In this document: piece after piece, positions 8,737 through 15,742 of the stretch
Numbering within the stretch: the stretch's first letter is position 1
Layout of the letters: each line of letters starts with the position of its first letter
Assembly: GCA_018826895.1 (NCBI GenBank)
Contig: JAHJYA010000050.1
Span: 1-44,458, forward strand
Direction of reading: 5' to 3'
Source: Gammaproteobacteria bacterium
GTDB taxonomy: Bacteria > Pseudomonadota > Gammaproteobacteria > Pseudomonadales > Pseudomonadaceae
DNA length: 44,458 nucleotides
Made by a program: the position numbers and the translations under genes
Notes under the pieces: model-generated
Seen by the model: the letters and a program-made list of their open reading frames with translations, nothing else
The model's database searches: none
Told to the model about the DNA's origin: nothing

Positions 8737-11033
8737 GTCAATGGCCCCAACACGAGTACATCCCGGGTTTGTGCAGGCAGGCTGACACGTACCTCGCACT
8801 GGCCGCCCCCCGCCAGGCTGACACGCAGGTCGTTCTGCTCATCGAGCTCTTCGAAATACACCAGACCGTCCCAGCCGACATAAGCCGGCTCGCGCCCGCC
8901 AACGCGCTCGACCTTGCTGCCGCGCGGCAAGAACTGCCCCTGCTCATCGGCCAGCACGATGCTGGCGGCGCTCACCTCACGCAGGTCGAACGGCAGCCGC
9001 GCCCCACTGCCGCGATGTACCGCCAGGCTCTGTCGGACATCGGGAGTGCGCACGTTGACCGGCAAGCCCAGCGGGTCGATCTCATAATGCCCGCGGTAAT
9101 ACGACGGCACCCAGGGCACGAGCAGATGGCCGTTACGGTCGGTCCGCCCCAGCAGTTGGTGCTCGAAGCGGACGGGGACGTCGGCATAACCGTCGGTATC
9201 GACCAGGACGAAGGCATCATCGATGCGGTTACTGGCGAACAGGGCATTATCCATCAGCACCAGCGAGCCGCTGAGGTCGCCCCAATAAGTGTGTCGCCCC
9301 TCGTCACGGTAAACCCCAGCCTGCAGTTGAGCCTGGGATGCCCGCCACGCTGCCGAAGCCTGCATGAAGTCGTTGGCACCGCTGGCGTAGCCAAGGTTGT
9401 AGCCCAGCCCGCCATCGCTGGGGGCGGAACGGCTATAGCTGACGCGCTGAGTATGGCCGCCCTGACTGTTACGCTCGATGCCCGCGGTGAAGCTTGTGTG
9501 CAGGTCGAAGGGGATTACCAGTTGCAACTGCGCCGAGTAGCCGGACTCCCCTAGCAAGCGATTGAAGGCCCCATACACGCTGACATTGCCGGAGAAGCTG
9601 CGCGACCAGGAAAGATTGAGCAAGCGAGTCTGTTGCCCTGCGCCATTGCGCAGGTCGAAATAGCCGACCCCGATGCTACCCAGCCCAGCGGGACTGAACG
9701 AGAACGTGAGCTGATCGCTGCGCGCGGGCAGAAAGCGCCCAACGACCGTGTTCTCCAGCGCGCTGACCACGCTCAGGTCGGCATAGTTGGGGCTGCGCTG
9801 AATATGTTGCATGGCCACCCCGAAGCGGGGTGAGTAGTAGCTGTAGCTCAGGCTGTATTGCTGGCCCGTACGGCCCTCGAAACGGCTACCGGCCAACGCG
9901 CTACTGAGGGTGCCCCAGCGACCGACCGCCATGCTGCCGCCAGCACCGGCCAAGCGCAGATCCTCGCCCGTTTCAACATGCCCTTCGAGGGTGAAGCTAT
10001 CGCTGATGCCATGACGGAGGCTGGCACTGCTGGCGAAGCTGCCATAGGCGAAATCCTCAATGCCATAGGCTTTGCGCAAAGCACCGGCGGAGATGGAATA
10101 GTCGGACAACCCCTTTTGCAGCAACTGGTCGGTGACATAGAAAGGCACGCTGGTCGACACCCGTCGCCCTTGCACATCGGTGGTGACCACAGTCGCCTGC
10201 CCTGCGCCACTGATGAAAGGCACATTGTTCAGCGTAAAGGGGCCTGGCTCCAGATTGTCACTGCTCACCCGGGCATTGTTGATAAACAGTTCGACGCTGC
10301 TGGGCACCGCCGCATCGCCGGAGAAGCTGGGCAGCGGGTAGGTAATCAGATCGGGGCGCAACGCGAAGTTACGCGCCACCTGCACACCGCCCAGGCGCAC
10401 GGCGCTGTTCCAGGTCAGTGCGCCGCTGACCAGGTCACCCGCCACATAGCTGTGCAGGCTGTCCTGCTGGTCGTAGCGCCAACTGGTGTCGTAGCGGCTG
10501 TAGCCATCATTGCGCCCATCGAAATTGAATGATCGCCGCCAGATGCCCGTATTGGAGAGTAAACCGTAGCCATTGAAGACACGTTGCTCCATCCAGGCGC
10601 TGACACTACGCGACGCCCCTGCGGTATCGCTGTAGTAGAGGTCGTAGTTAAGCAGGGCGCCTGGCGAGCTTTGCGCGGCGGTACGGTCGAAAAGCTGGCG
10701 ACTGCCAATTTCCTGATGTGGCAACCAGGCGCTGGGCAATACCAGCAGTAACCGCTGCATACCTTCATCGTACTCACTGCGTAAGCCGGTTATTTCATCC
10801 AGTGCCAGCACCGCGTCGGTCTGCTGTGCGTCAAGCTGCACACCCACTGCCAGCAGTTCATCGCGTTCAACGAAATAACGCCCGTCGCGCTCAACCACAC
10901 CAATCACCCGGCCGGTCGGCAGATGGTTGACCACCAGTTCCAGGTAGAGCTGAAGCTCCTGGGCACTCATGGCCATCGACAGTGACCAGGCCGCCAGTAC
11001 GCGGCCGGTCATTGCATAGGCACTCCCTGGCAT
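8727..11033 (-). CDS. Outer-membrane usher of archaic chaperone-usher pilus (CsuD/CupE5-like)
   Basis: This 768-residue usher has an N-terminal chaperone-binding region with LYLELVVNHLPTG near residue 30, a 24-strand-type beta barrel rich in alternating aromatic and polar residues, and a plug region (ELFINNARV followed by GPFTLNNVPF). C-terminal domains include GRTDRNGHLLVPWVPSY and end with the CEVRVSLP strand. It sits in the outer membrane and polymerises pilin subunits delivered by the chaperone. The ATG at 11033 overlaps the chaperone stop (TGATG), so coupled translation is likely. An internal ATG at 11012 would give a shorter leader and is the alternative start. It looks intact, with no frameshift. 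Confidence 0.92.
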   Translation of the reverse strand: MPGSAYAMTGRVLAAWSLSMAMSAQELQLYLELVVNHLPTGRVIGVVERDGRYFVERDELLAVGVQLDAQQTDAVLALDEITGLRSEYDEGMQRLLLVLPSAWLPHQEIGSRQLFDRTAAQSSPGALLNYDLYYSDTAGASRSVSAWMEQRVFNGYGLLSNTGIWRRSFNFDGRNDGYSRYDTSWRYDQQDSLHSYVAGDLVSGALTWNSAVRLGGVQVARNFALRPDLITYPLPSFSGDAAVPSSVELFINNARVSSDNLEPGPFTLNNVPFISGAGQATVVTTDVQGRRVSTSVPFYVTDQLLQKGLSDYSISAGALRKAYGIEDFAYGSFASSASLRHGISDSFTLEGHVETGEDLRLAGAGGSMAVGRWGTLSSALAGSRFEGRTGQQYSLSYSYYSPRFGVAMQHIQRSPNYADLSVVSALENTVVGRFLPARSDQLTFSFSPAGLGSIGVGYFDLRNGAGQQTRLLNLSWSRSFSGNVSVYGAFNRLLGESGYSAQLQLVIPFDLHTSFTAGIERNSQGGHTQRVSYSRSAPSDGGLGYNLGYASGANDFMQASAAWRASQAQLQAGVYRDEGRHTYWGDLSGSLVLMDNALFASNRIDDAFVLVDTDGYADVPVRFEHQLLGRTDRNGHLLVPWVPSYYRGHYEIDPLGLPVNVRTPDVRQSLAVHRGSGARLPFDLREVSAASIVLADEQGQFLPRGSKVERVGGREPAYVGWDGLVYFEELDEQNDLRVSLAGGGQCEVRVSLPAQTRDVLVLGPLTCR

Positions 11034-11794
11034 CAATGCCCCGCAATGGTTTGTGGCTCGCGCTGATCATTGATCAAGGCCTGGAGGCTAACGCCCTCGT
11101 CGGACACGCGCGCAGGCAATGGCCAACGCATCCAGGCGCCCGGCAGTACATAGCCGAGCAGGCCACTCGCCACAGTCAGGGTGCCTTCGGCATGCTGAAG
11201 CTGCACATTGGCCAGACGCGCATGCGCTGCGCCTTGGTTATGCACACTCAGGTAACGACGCCCACCCTCGCTCTCCAGTCGGTAGCGCAAGTTTGGGCTC
11301 AACAGTTTGACGTCTCGACGGTTACTGCGCATGGCGGAGTCCAGCGCACTGTCGGCAGCAAAAACGAACAGGGGCACGGAGTAACGCATCTGAAACCGCA
11401 CCCCCATCTGCCCTGCCGCCACCTGATCGGCCTGCAGCATTTCATCGACCAATACCCGATAAGCCTGCTCCACACCCGACTCGAGCGGCTGGCGATTGAT
11501 CAGCCGGATCATCTGCCGCTTACCCGGGACGATGGTCACCACAGGCGGGCTACTGACCACCTGCTGCTGGGCATCCAGGTGCTCGTTGAAGCCCTCCTGA
11601 CGCCAGGCGAATACCCGCACCTGCAAGCTGACCGGCTGCCGCCCACGGTTCTCCAACCAGAGCGCAGTGGCCTTCTCGCCGGTTTCGATGCGCGGGTTGA
11701 TCGGCCAGATAAGAATCGAGTTAGCCGCCTCGACCTGGCAGGTGCAGAGCAGGATGAGCCCCATGATTCGACGTGCTAGTGAGCGACCCTGCAT
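11033..11794 (-). CDS. Periplasmic pilus chaperone (CsuC/CupE4-like)
   Basis: This 253-residue protein has a signal peptide with a hydrophobic core and a cleavage site near EAANS. It then shows the two-domain immunoglobulin-like chaperone pattern: SILIWPINPRIE on the first strand, ATALWLENRG, VRVFAWR, the edge-strand region PPVVTIVPGKRQMIRLIN and YRVLVDEM. It binds SCPU pilins by donor-strand complementation in the periplasm and delivers them to the usher. The start is fixed by the ribosome-binding site: the full AAGGAGGT lies six bases before ATG 11794 but directly abuts a GTG at 11800, which is therefore rejected. The gene begins 22 bases after the third pilin. Confidence 0.92.
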   Translation of the reverse strand: MQGRSLARRIMGLILLCTCQVEAANSILIWPINPRIETGEKATALWLENRGRQPVSLQVRVFAWRQEGFNEHLDAQQQVVSSPPVVTIVPGKRQMIRLINRQPLESGVEQAYRVLVDEMLQADQVAAGQMGVRFQMRYSVPLFVFAADSALDSAMRSNRRDVKLLSPNLRYRLESEGGRRYLSVHNQGAAHARLANVQLQHAEGTLTVASGLLGYVLPGAWMRWPLPARVSDEGVSLQALINDQREPQTIAGH

Positions 11795-11800
11795 GTCCAC

Positions 11801-11808
11801 ACCTCCTT
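11801..11808 (-). promoter_or_regulatory. Strong Shine-Dalgarno site that sets the chaperone start
   Basis: The minus strand reads AAGGAGGT here, a full match to the anti-SD. Six bases separate it from ATG at 11794. The in-frame GTG at 11800 touches it with no spacing and cannot be used well. Other internal genes of this operon start by overlap, so this is the one strong re-initiation point and may raise chaperone output. Confidence 0.75.
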
Positions 11809-11816
11809 GTGTCGGC

Positions 11817-12356
11817 TCAGTAACTGATGGTTACCGTAACCGTGTCGCTGTATATGCCAGCCGAGGGCATGGGATCGGCATTGAATAGGCGCGCATACAC
11901 CGGGTAACGCTGAATGCCTGCGGCGCCAAAGATAATACTCAAGGCATTGCCGCCCACTCCGGCGGTGCCCCAGACGGTGCTGTTACTGGCATCCTGATAA
12001 AGTTGGTAGCGCAAGCGCTCGGCGCCCTTGCCCAGGTAACGACCGCCGGCAATGTCGCTGCTGTGCATACCCGCATTGAGCGCCACAGTCACCGCCGTAC
12101 CCGGCGTGCAGTGCAGCACGATGGTGCCTGCTCCCTCGCTGGAGCTGGCCTGAACATCATTGGGAAGACTGCCGAACTGGCCAAAATTGAGTGTGCCAAA
12201 ACTGCTGACATCCGCACTCCCCGTGCCCAGCAGACAGCCCCGGACAACGGTGGCGCGTAGTTCGAAGCTGCGGCTCAGCGTCAGGTCATCCACGCCGGTA
12301 TCAGCATGTGCTGCCTGCATAACCGACAGTGCGGCGACAACCCGCCAGATACGCAT
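11817..12356 (-). CDS. SCPU-domain minor pilin (third pilin gene, CsuB/CupE3-like)
   Basis: This 179-residue secreted protein has a signal peptide (cleavage near AHA at 18) and one spore-coat-U domain. Family hallmarks include FGTLNFGQFGSLP, two cysteines (in RGCLLG and LHCTPG), YQLYQDASNSTVWG and a closing strand DTVTVTISY. It is a subunit or initiator of the archaic pilus. ATG at 12356 overlaps the previous stop (TGATG). A longer frame starting upstream inside the second pilin gene lacks a signal sequence and was not used. Confidence 0.85.
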   Translation of the reverse strand: MRIWRVVAALSVMQAAHADTGVDDLTLSRSFELRATVVRGCLLGTGSADVSSFGTLNFGQFGSLPNDVQASSSEGAGTIVLHCTPGTAVTVALNAGMHSSDIAGGRYLGKGAERLRYQLYQDASNSTVWGTAGVGGNALSIIFGAAGIQRYPVYARLFNADPMPSAGIYSDTVTVTISY

Positions 12357-12862
12357 CACCAGCTCACCGTGACCGTGACTGAGTCGCTGTAGGTGCCCGG
12401 CGTGGGCGTACTCTGGGCCGGAACCCGGCCGTATACCGGCAGCCACTGCTCGGCCCCGCTGCCCAGGCCGCTGAGGCCTGAACTGTCATCCCAGAGGGTG
12501 GCGAAGTCCGCCGAGCTGTAGAGGTTGTAAGACAGCGTCTGGCCGCCCGGGCCGAGCAGGGTACGCCCCTGCACATCACCACTACTGCCCGCACCGATCA
12601 GTACCCGGTATGGGGTGTTGGCCACACACTGAATACGCAACCCTGCTCCAGCTCCCGTCATCGCAGCCGTGACGGCCGTATCGAGGCCAACATAGGTGCC
12701 GAACTCCAGTGTACCGAACTGCCCCAGAGCCCCAGGCTCAGTGCTGCCTGCGCTACAGGCAGGTAACACTTCGGCGATGCCCCCCAGCGTGGCGACTTTT
12801 TCGACTGCCGAAGCGTGCTGGGCGATAACCAGCAGCAACAGTGATGCAAAAATCACACGCAT
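12356..12862 (-). CDS. SCPU-domain minor pilin (second pilin gene, CsuA/CupE2-like)
   Basis: This 168-residue protein has a signal peptide (MRVIFASLLLLVIAQHASA, cleaved after residue 19) and a single spore-coat-U domain: FGTLEFGTYVGL, cysteines in LPACSAG and IQCVAN, LSYNLYSSADFATLWDD, VYGRVPAQSTPTPGTYSDS and a final VTVTVSW strand. The C-terminal third closely matches that of the first pilin (VYGRVPAQ.TPSPGTY.D), so these arose by duplication. An AAGGT site lies about eight bases before the ATG. It starts 36 bases after the first pilin stop and overlaps the third pilin start by one base. Confidence 0.86.
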   Translation of the reverse strand: MRVIFASLLLLVIAQHASAVEKVATLGGIAEVLPACSAGSTEPGALGQFGTLEFGTYVGLDTAVTAAMTGAGAGLRIQCVANTPYRVLIGAGSSGDVQGRTLLGPGGQTLSYNLYSSADFATLWDDSSGLSGLGSGAEQWLPVYGRVPAQSTPTPGTYSDSVTVTVSW

Positions 12863-12898
12863 AGTGAGACCTTGGCAGGGCTAGGAATGAGGGTAGGG

Positions 12899-13438
12899 CT
12901 ACCAGCTGACGGTGACTTGTACCGTGTCGAGGTAGGTGCCGGGGCTAGGGGTTACCTGGGCAGGCACTCGGCCATAGACGATGATCTCTTCATCATTACC
13001 ACTGCCGGTCCCCGGCAGCACGGTGCCACCGTTGCTGCCATCGTCCCACAGAACGGTACGTGCAGCATCCTGGTAAAGGTTGTAGGCAATGAACTCGCCC
13101 GCGTTCTGCATGCGCCGCTGATTACCGTTCAGGTTCTGCCCGGAATCCAGGGCAACGTTGTAATTGGTGCCATTGCTGCATTCCAGGCCGAACGAACCAC
13201 CGCCACCCGCGCCAATCGAGCGCCCCTCGACAATGCTATTGAGTGACGGGTATTCGCCGAACAGGATGCTGCCGAAGGTGTTGCTGCTGCCGTCATCACT
13301 ACCATTGGTGACCGTGCAGCCACTACCGATGACCATCTGCACATTGAGCTGCCCCTGTAGCTGGCCGGCAGCCAGGGCGGTTCCCGTTGCTGAGGCCAAC
13401 GCCAATAGGGCAATGGAACGAATCAACCGCAGCTTCAT
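12899..13438 (-). CDS. SCPU-domain major pilin (first pilin gene, CsuA/B- or CupE1-like)
   Basis: This first gene of the pilus operon encodes 179 residues with a classic signal peptide ending in TALAAG (about residue 24). The spore-coat-U domain has cysteines in GSGCTVT and GLECSNG, FGSILFGEYPSL, YNLYQDAARTVLWDD and a closing VTVSW strand. First position and a strong SD (AGGAGA seven bases before the ATG) fit the abundant rod subunit. A Gly-rich stretch (IGAGGGGSFG) replaces the helix-loop seen in its paralogues. The major-pilin role is inferred from the Csu and CupE operons. Confidence 0.87.
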   Translation of the reverse strand: MKLRLIRSIALLALASATGTALAAGQLQGQLNVQMVIGSGCTVTNGSDDGSSNTFGSILFGEYPSLNSIVEGRSIGAGGGGSFGLECSNGTNYNVALDSGQNLNGNQRRMQNAGEFIAYNLYQDAARTVLWDDGSNGGTVLPGTGSGNDEEIIVYGRVPAQVTPSPGTYLDTVQVTVSW

Positions 13439-13684
13439 GGCAGCTCTCCTCGAAACAGTCCGTTTACATACGTTGATGCGTGTAAATCGAATGTAGTCGA
13501 GGATTGACCGTAGTCATGGGTGGCCCCAATGAGCGAATCTCCCCAAAGATCTGCTGCAACTCCATGTTTTTAAAAATTTAAAATTTAACTGAAGGAAATA
13601 GACCATGCGGCAAATGGGTTAATTTCCTACACAGATAAACAGCCCTGGATGACAAAAAGCCGATACCGATGGTCGGGTTAAAGG
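13439..13684 (-). promoter_or_regulatory. Upstream region of the pilus operon with candidate operator
   Basis: These 246 gene-free bases separate the pilus operon from tesB. An imperfect palindrome TTTACA-N12-TGTAAA lies at 13463-13486, about 25 bases before the first pilin ATG, where a repressor or activator could act. A clear AT-rich block (about 13561-13600, runs of A and T) stands out from the GC-rich surroundings and could bind H-NS-like MvaT/MvaU proteins. I could not assign a convincing -35/-10 pair or a sigma-54 site. Confidence 0.35.
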
Positions 13685-14554
13685 CTATTTCCAGTCCTCG
13701 CGCACCCGCGCCAGCCCTTCCTGGGCCACCGAAGCTACCAGTTGCCCCTGACGGTTGAAGATGCTGCCGCGCGAGAAACCGCGGGCATTGCCGGCCCATG
13801 GGCTGTCCATGGCATACAACAGCCAGTCGTCCATGCGCAGGTTGGCGTGGAACCACAGGGCGTGGTCGAGGCTGGCGACCTGCATGAACTTCTGCCACAC
13901 GGACACGCCGTGGGGTAGCATCGAGGTGGTCAGCAGGTTGAAGTCGCTGGCATAACCCAGCAGGTATTTATGCAATTGCGGGTCATCCGGCAACTCGCCC
14001 GCCGCACGGAACCAGACGTACTTGACCGGCTCGCATGGCTCGGGCGCAAAGGGATTGCCGACGGTCACCGGGCGGATCTCGATCGGTTTGTCGCTCACTG
14101 CCCGCTCGCGCATGCGCTCAGGCAGGGAGTCGGCCACCAGGCGCACCAACTCGGTTTCCGACTTCAGCCCTTCGGGACCGGGCACATCGGGCATGCCCAA
14201 CTGGTGCTGGAAACCCTCCTCGTCGTACTGAAAGGACGCACTGCAGGTGAAGATCGGCTTACCCTTCTGCACCGCCGTTACCCGCCGCGTGCTGAAGCTG
14301 CCACCGTCGCGCACTCGGTCTACGTGGTACACCACCGGCAGGCCGGCATCGCCGGGCCGCAGAAAGTAACCGTGCAGCGAATGCACATGGCGCTCGGGCT
14401 CCACCGTCTGGCAGGCCGCCGAGACGCACTGGCCCAGCACCTGCCCGCCGAACAGCTGACGAAAACCCAGGTCCTGGCTGACGCCGCGGAACAGGTTTTC
14501 CTCAATGGCTTCCAGGCTCAACAAGGCCACCAGCTCATCCAGTACCTGACTCAT
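13685..14554 (-). CDS. tesB: Acyl-CoA thioesterase II
   Basis: This 289-residue double-hotdog thioesterase hydrolyses medium- and long-chain acyl-CoA to free acid and CoA in the cytoplasm. Visible hallmarks are FRQLFGGQVLGQ, VHSLHGYFLRPGD, DGGSFSTRRV, the ASDFNLL segment with the catalytic Asp region, SLDHALWFH, and GFSRGSIFNRQGQLVASVAQEGL near the end. Length equals that of TesB (about 286-290). Start ATG 14554 gives the usual MSQVLDELVALLSLE; a longer frame upstream has no homology character. It is read away from the next gene (divergent, 171 bases). The pilus operon lies directly downstream on the same strand. Confidence 0.95.
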   Translation of the reverse strand: MSQVLDELVALLSLEAIEENLFRGVSQDLGFRQLFGGQVLGQCVSAACQTVEPERHVHSLHGYFLRPGDAGLPVVYHVDRVRDGGSFSTRRVTAVQKGKPIFTCSASFQYDEEGFQHQLGMPDVPGPEGLKSETELVRLVADSLPERMRERAVSDKPIEIRPVTVGNPFAPEPCEPVKYVWFRAAGELPDDPQLHKYLLGYASDFNLLTTSMLPHGVSVWQKFMQVASLDHALWFHANLRMDDWLLYAMDSPWAGNARGFSRGSIFNRQGQLVASVAQEGLARVREDWK

Positions 14555-14725
14555 CTGTGTTCTCTCCTCACGCCGGCTCACGGCCGATCTCAAAACGGGT
14601 GCACGCAAGGCGCTAGTGTAAAGCCAGACGTCACCACCTGGCGCCTGTGCCGTGCAGGGCGATGGCTTGAGTCACTGCTACTACGCGGTAATACTGCCCA
14701 GCGCTGCCCTCGGAGCCCCACCGCC

Positions 14726-15646
14726 ATGCGCCTGCCCCTCGTCTACCACGACGATTACAGCCCGCCCTTCCCTGCCAACCACCGCTTCCCTATGGAGAAG
14801 TTCCGCCTGTTGCACGCGCACCTGCTGGCCAGTGGCGTGGTGGATGATGCGACGCTGCTGCGCCCCGCTTGCTGCCCGGCGGAGATTCTCACCCTAGCCC
14901 ACTGCCCGGACTACGTGGCGCGTTATATGGAAGGCGCCCTGCCCCACGCCGACCAGCGCCGCCTGGGCCTGCCCTGGAGTGAAGCCCTGGCGCGGCGCAC
15001 GGTGCGTGCGGTGGGCGGCTCGCTGCTGGCCGCCGAACAGGCGCTGAAACACGGCCTGGCCTGCCACCTGGCCGGCGGCACTCACCATGCGCACTATGAT
15101 TTTCCGGCGGGCTTTTGCATCTTCAACGACCTCGCGGTGATCAGCCGCTACCTGCTGGCCAGCGGCCGGGTGCAGCGCGTGCTGATCTTCGATTGCGACG
15201 TTCATCAAGGTGATGGCACCGCGCGCATCCTCGCCGATACACCGGAGGCGATCACCGTATCGCTGCACTGCGAGAAAAACTTCCCCGCGCGCAAGGCCGA
15301 AAGCGACTGGGACATCCCGCTGCCCATGGGCCTGGGCGATGACGACTACCTCAAGGTGGTGGACGATGCGCTCAACTACCTGCTGCCGCTGTACCAGCCC
15401 GACCTGGTGCTCTACGACGCTGGCGTCGACGTACACAAGGACGACGCCCTCGGCTACCTGCAGCTGACCGACACCGGCCTGGCCCGCCGCGACCGCGCGG
15501 TGATCGAACACTGCCTGGGCCGCGACATTCCAGTAGTCGGCGTGATCGGCGGCGGCTACGACAAGGACCGCGCCCTGCTCGCCCGCCGTCACGGCATCCT
15601 GCATCACAGCGCGGCGCAGGTCTGGGCTGAGCGCGGGTTAGGTTAA
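14726..15646 (+). CDS. Histone deacetylase-family (acetoin-utilisation-like) amidohydrolase
   Basis: This 306-residue protein has the arginase/deacetylase fold signatures: the pocket GGTHHAHYDFPAGFCIFND with the tandem His pair, the metal ligands FDCDVHQGDGTA, and the second metal Asp in YDAGVDVHKDDALG. GVIGGGYD lies near the end. Bacterial members remove acetyl or related acyl groups from polyamines or lysine side chains; the actual substrate is not known here. The frame continues upstream across tesB, but the ATG at 14726 begins the family sequence RLPLVYHDDYSPPFP. It is followed after 96 bases by topB, with a LexA-like box just past its stop. Confidence 0.9.
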   Translation: MRLPLVYHDDYSPPFPANHRFPMEKFRLLHAHLLASGVVDDATLLRPACCPAEILTLAHCPDYVARYMEGALPHADQRRLGLPWSEALARRTVRAVGGSLLAAEQALKHGLACHLAGGTHHAHYDFPAGFCIFNDLAVISRYLLASGRVQRVLIFDCDVHQGDGTARILADTPEAITVSLHCEKNFPARKAESDWDIPLPMGLGDDDYLKVVDDALNYLLPLYQPDLVLYDAGVDVHKDDALGYLQLTDTGLARRDRAVIEHCLGRDIPVVGVIGGGYDKDRALLARRHGILHHSAAQVWAERGLG

Positions 15647-15656
15647 ACGCAAAAAA

Positions 15657-15672
15657 CTGTACATCCATACAG
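15657..15672. promoter_or_regulatory. LexA-like SOS box upstream of topB
   Basis: The sequence CTGTACATCCATACAG has the CTG-N10-CAG core of a gammaproteobacterial LexA site and matches the idealised CTGTATATATATACAG at 13 of 16 positions, including both outer five-base arms. It begins 11 bases after the deacetylase stop and ends 70 bases before the topB ATG, a typical operator position. DNA-damage control of topB is inferred. An unrelated small hairpin or terminator is the alternative, but no T-tract follows. Confidence 0.6.
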
Positions 15673-15742
15673 ATAAACCTTGCCGCGCCCGGCCAGGCTG
15701 CGCATGCTATGCACCTGTCGAACGAGCCGGTACACCACCGCC

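Noticed and set aside
11798..11800. GTG at 11798-11800 as the chaperone start
   Set aside because: The full SD directly abuts it with no spacing, whereas ATG 11794 has six-base spacing.
13970..14725. Upstream extension of the deacetylase frame through tesB
   Set aside because: It is antisense to tesB and adds no family sequence; the real start is ATG 14726.
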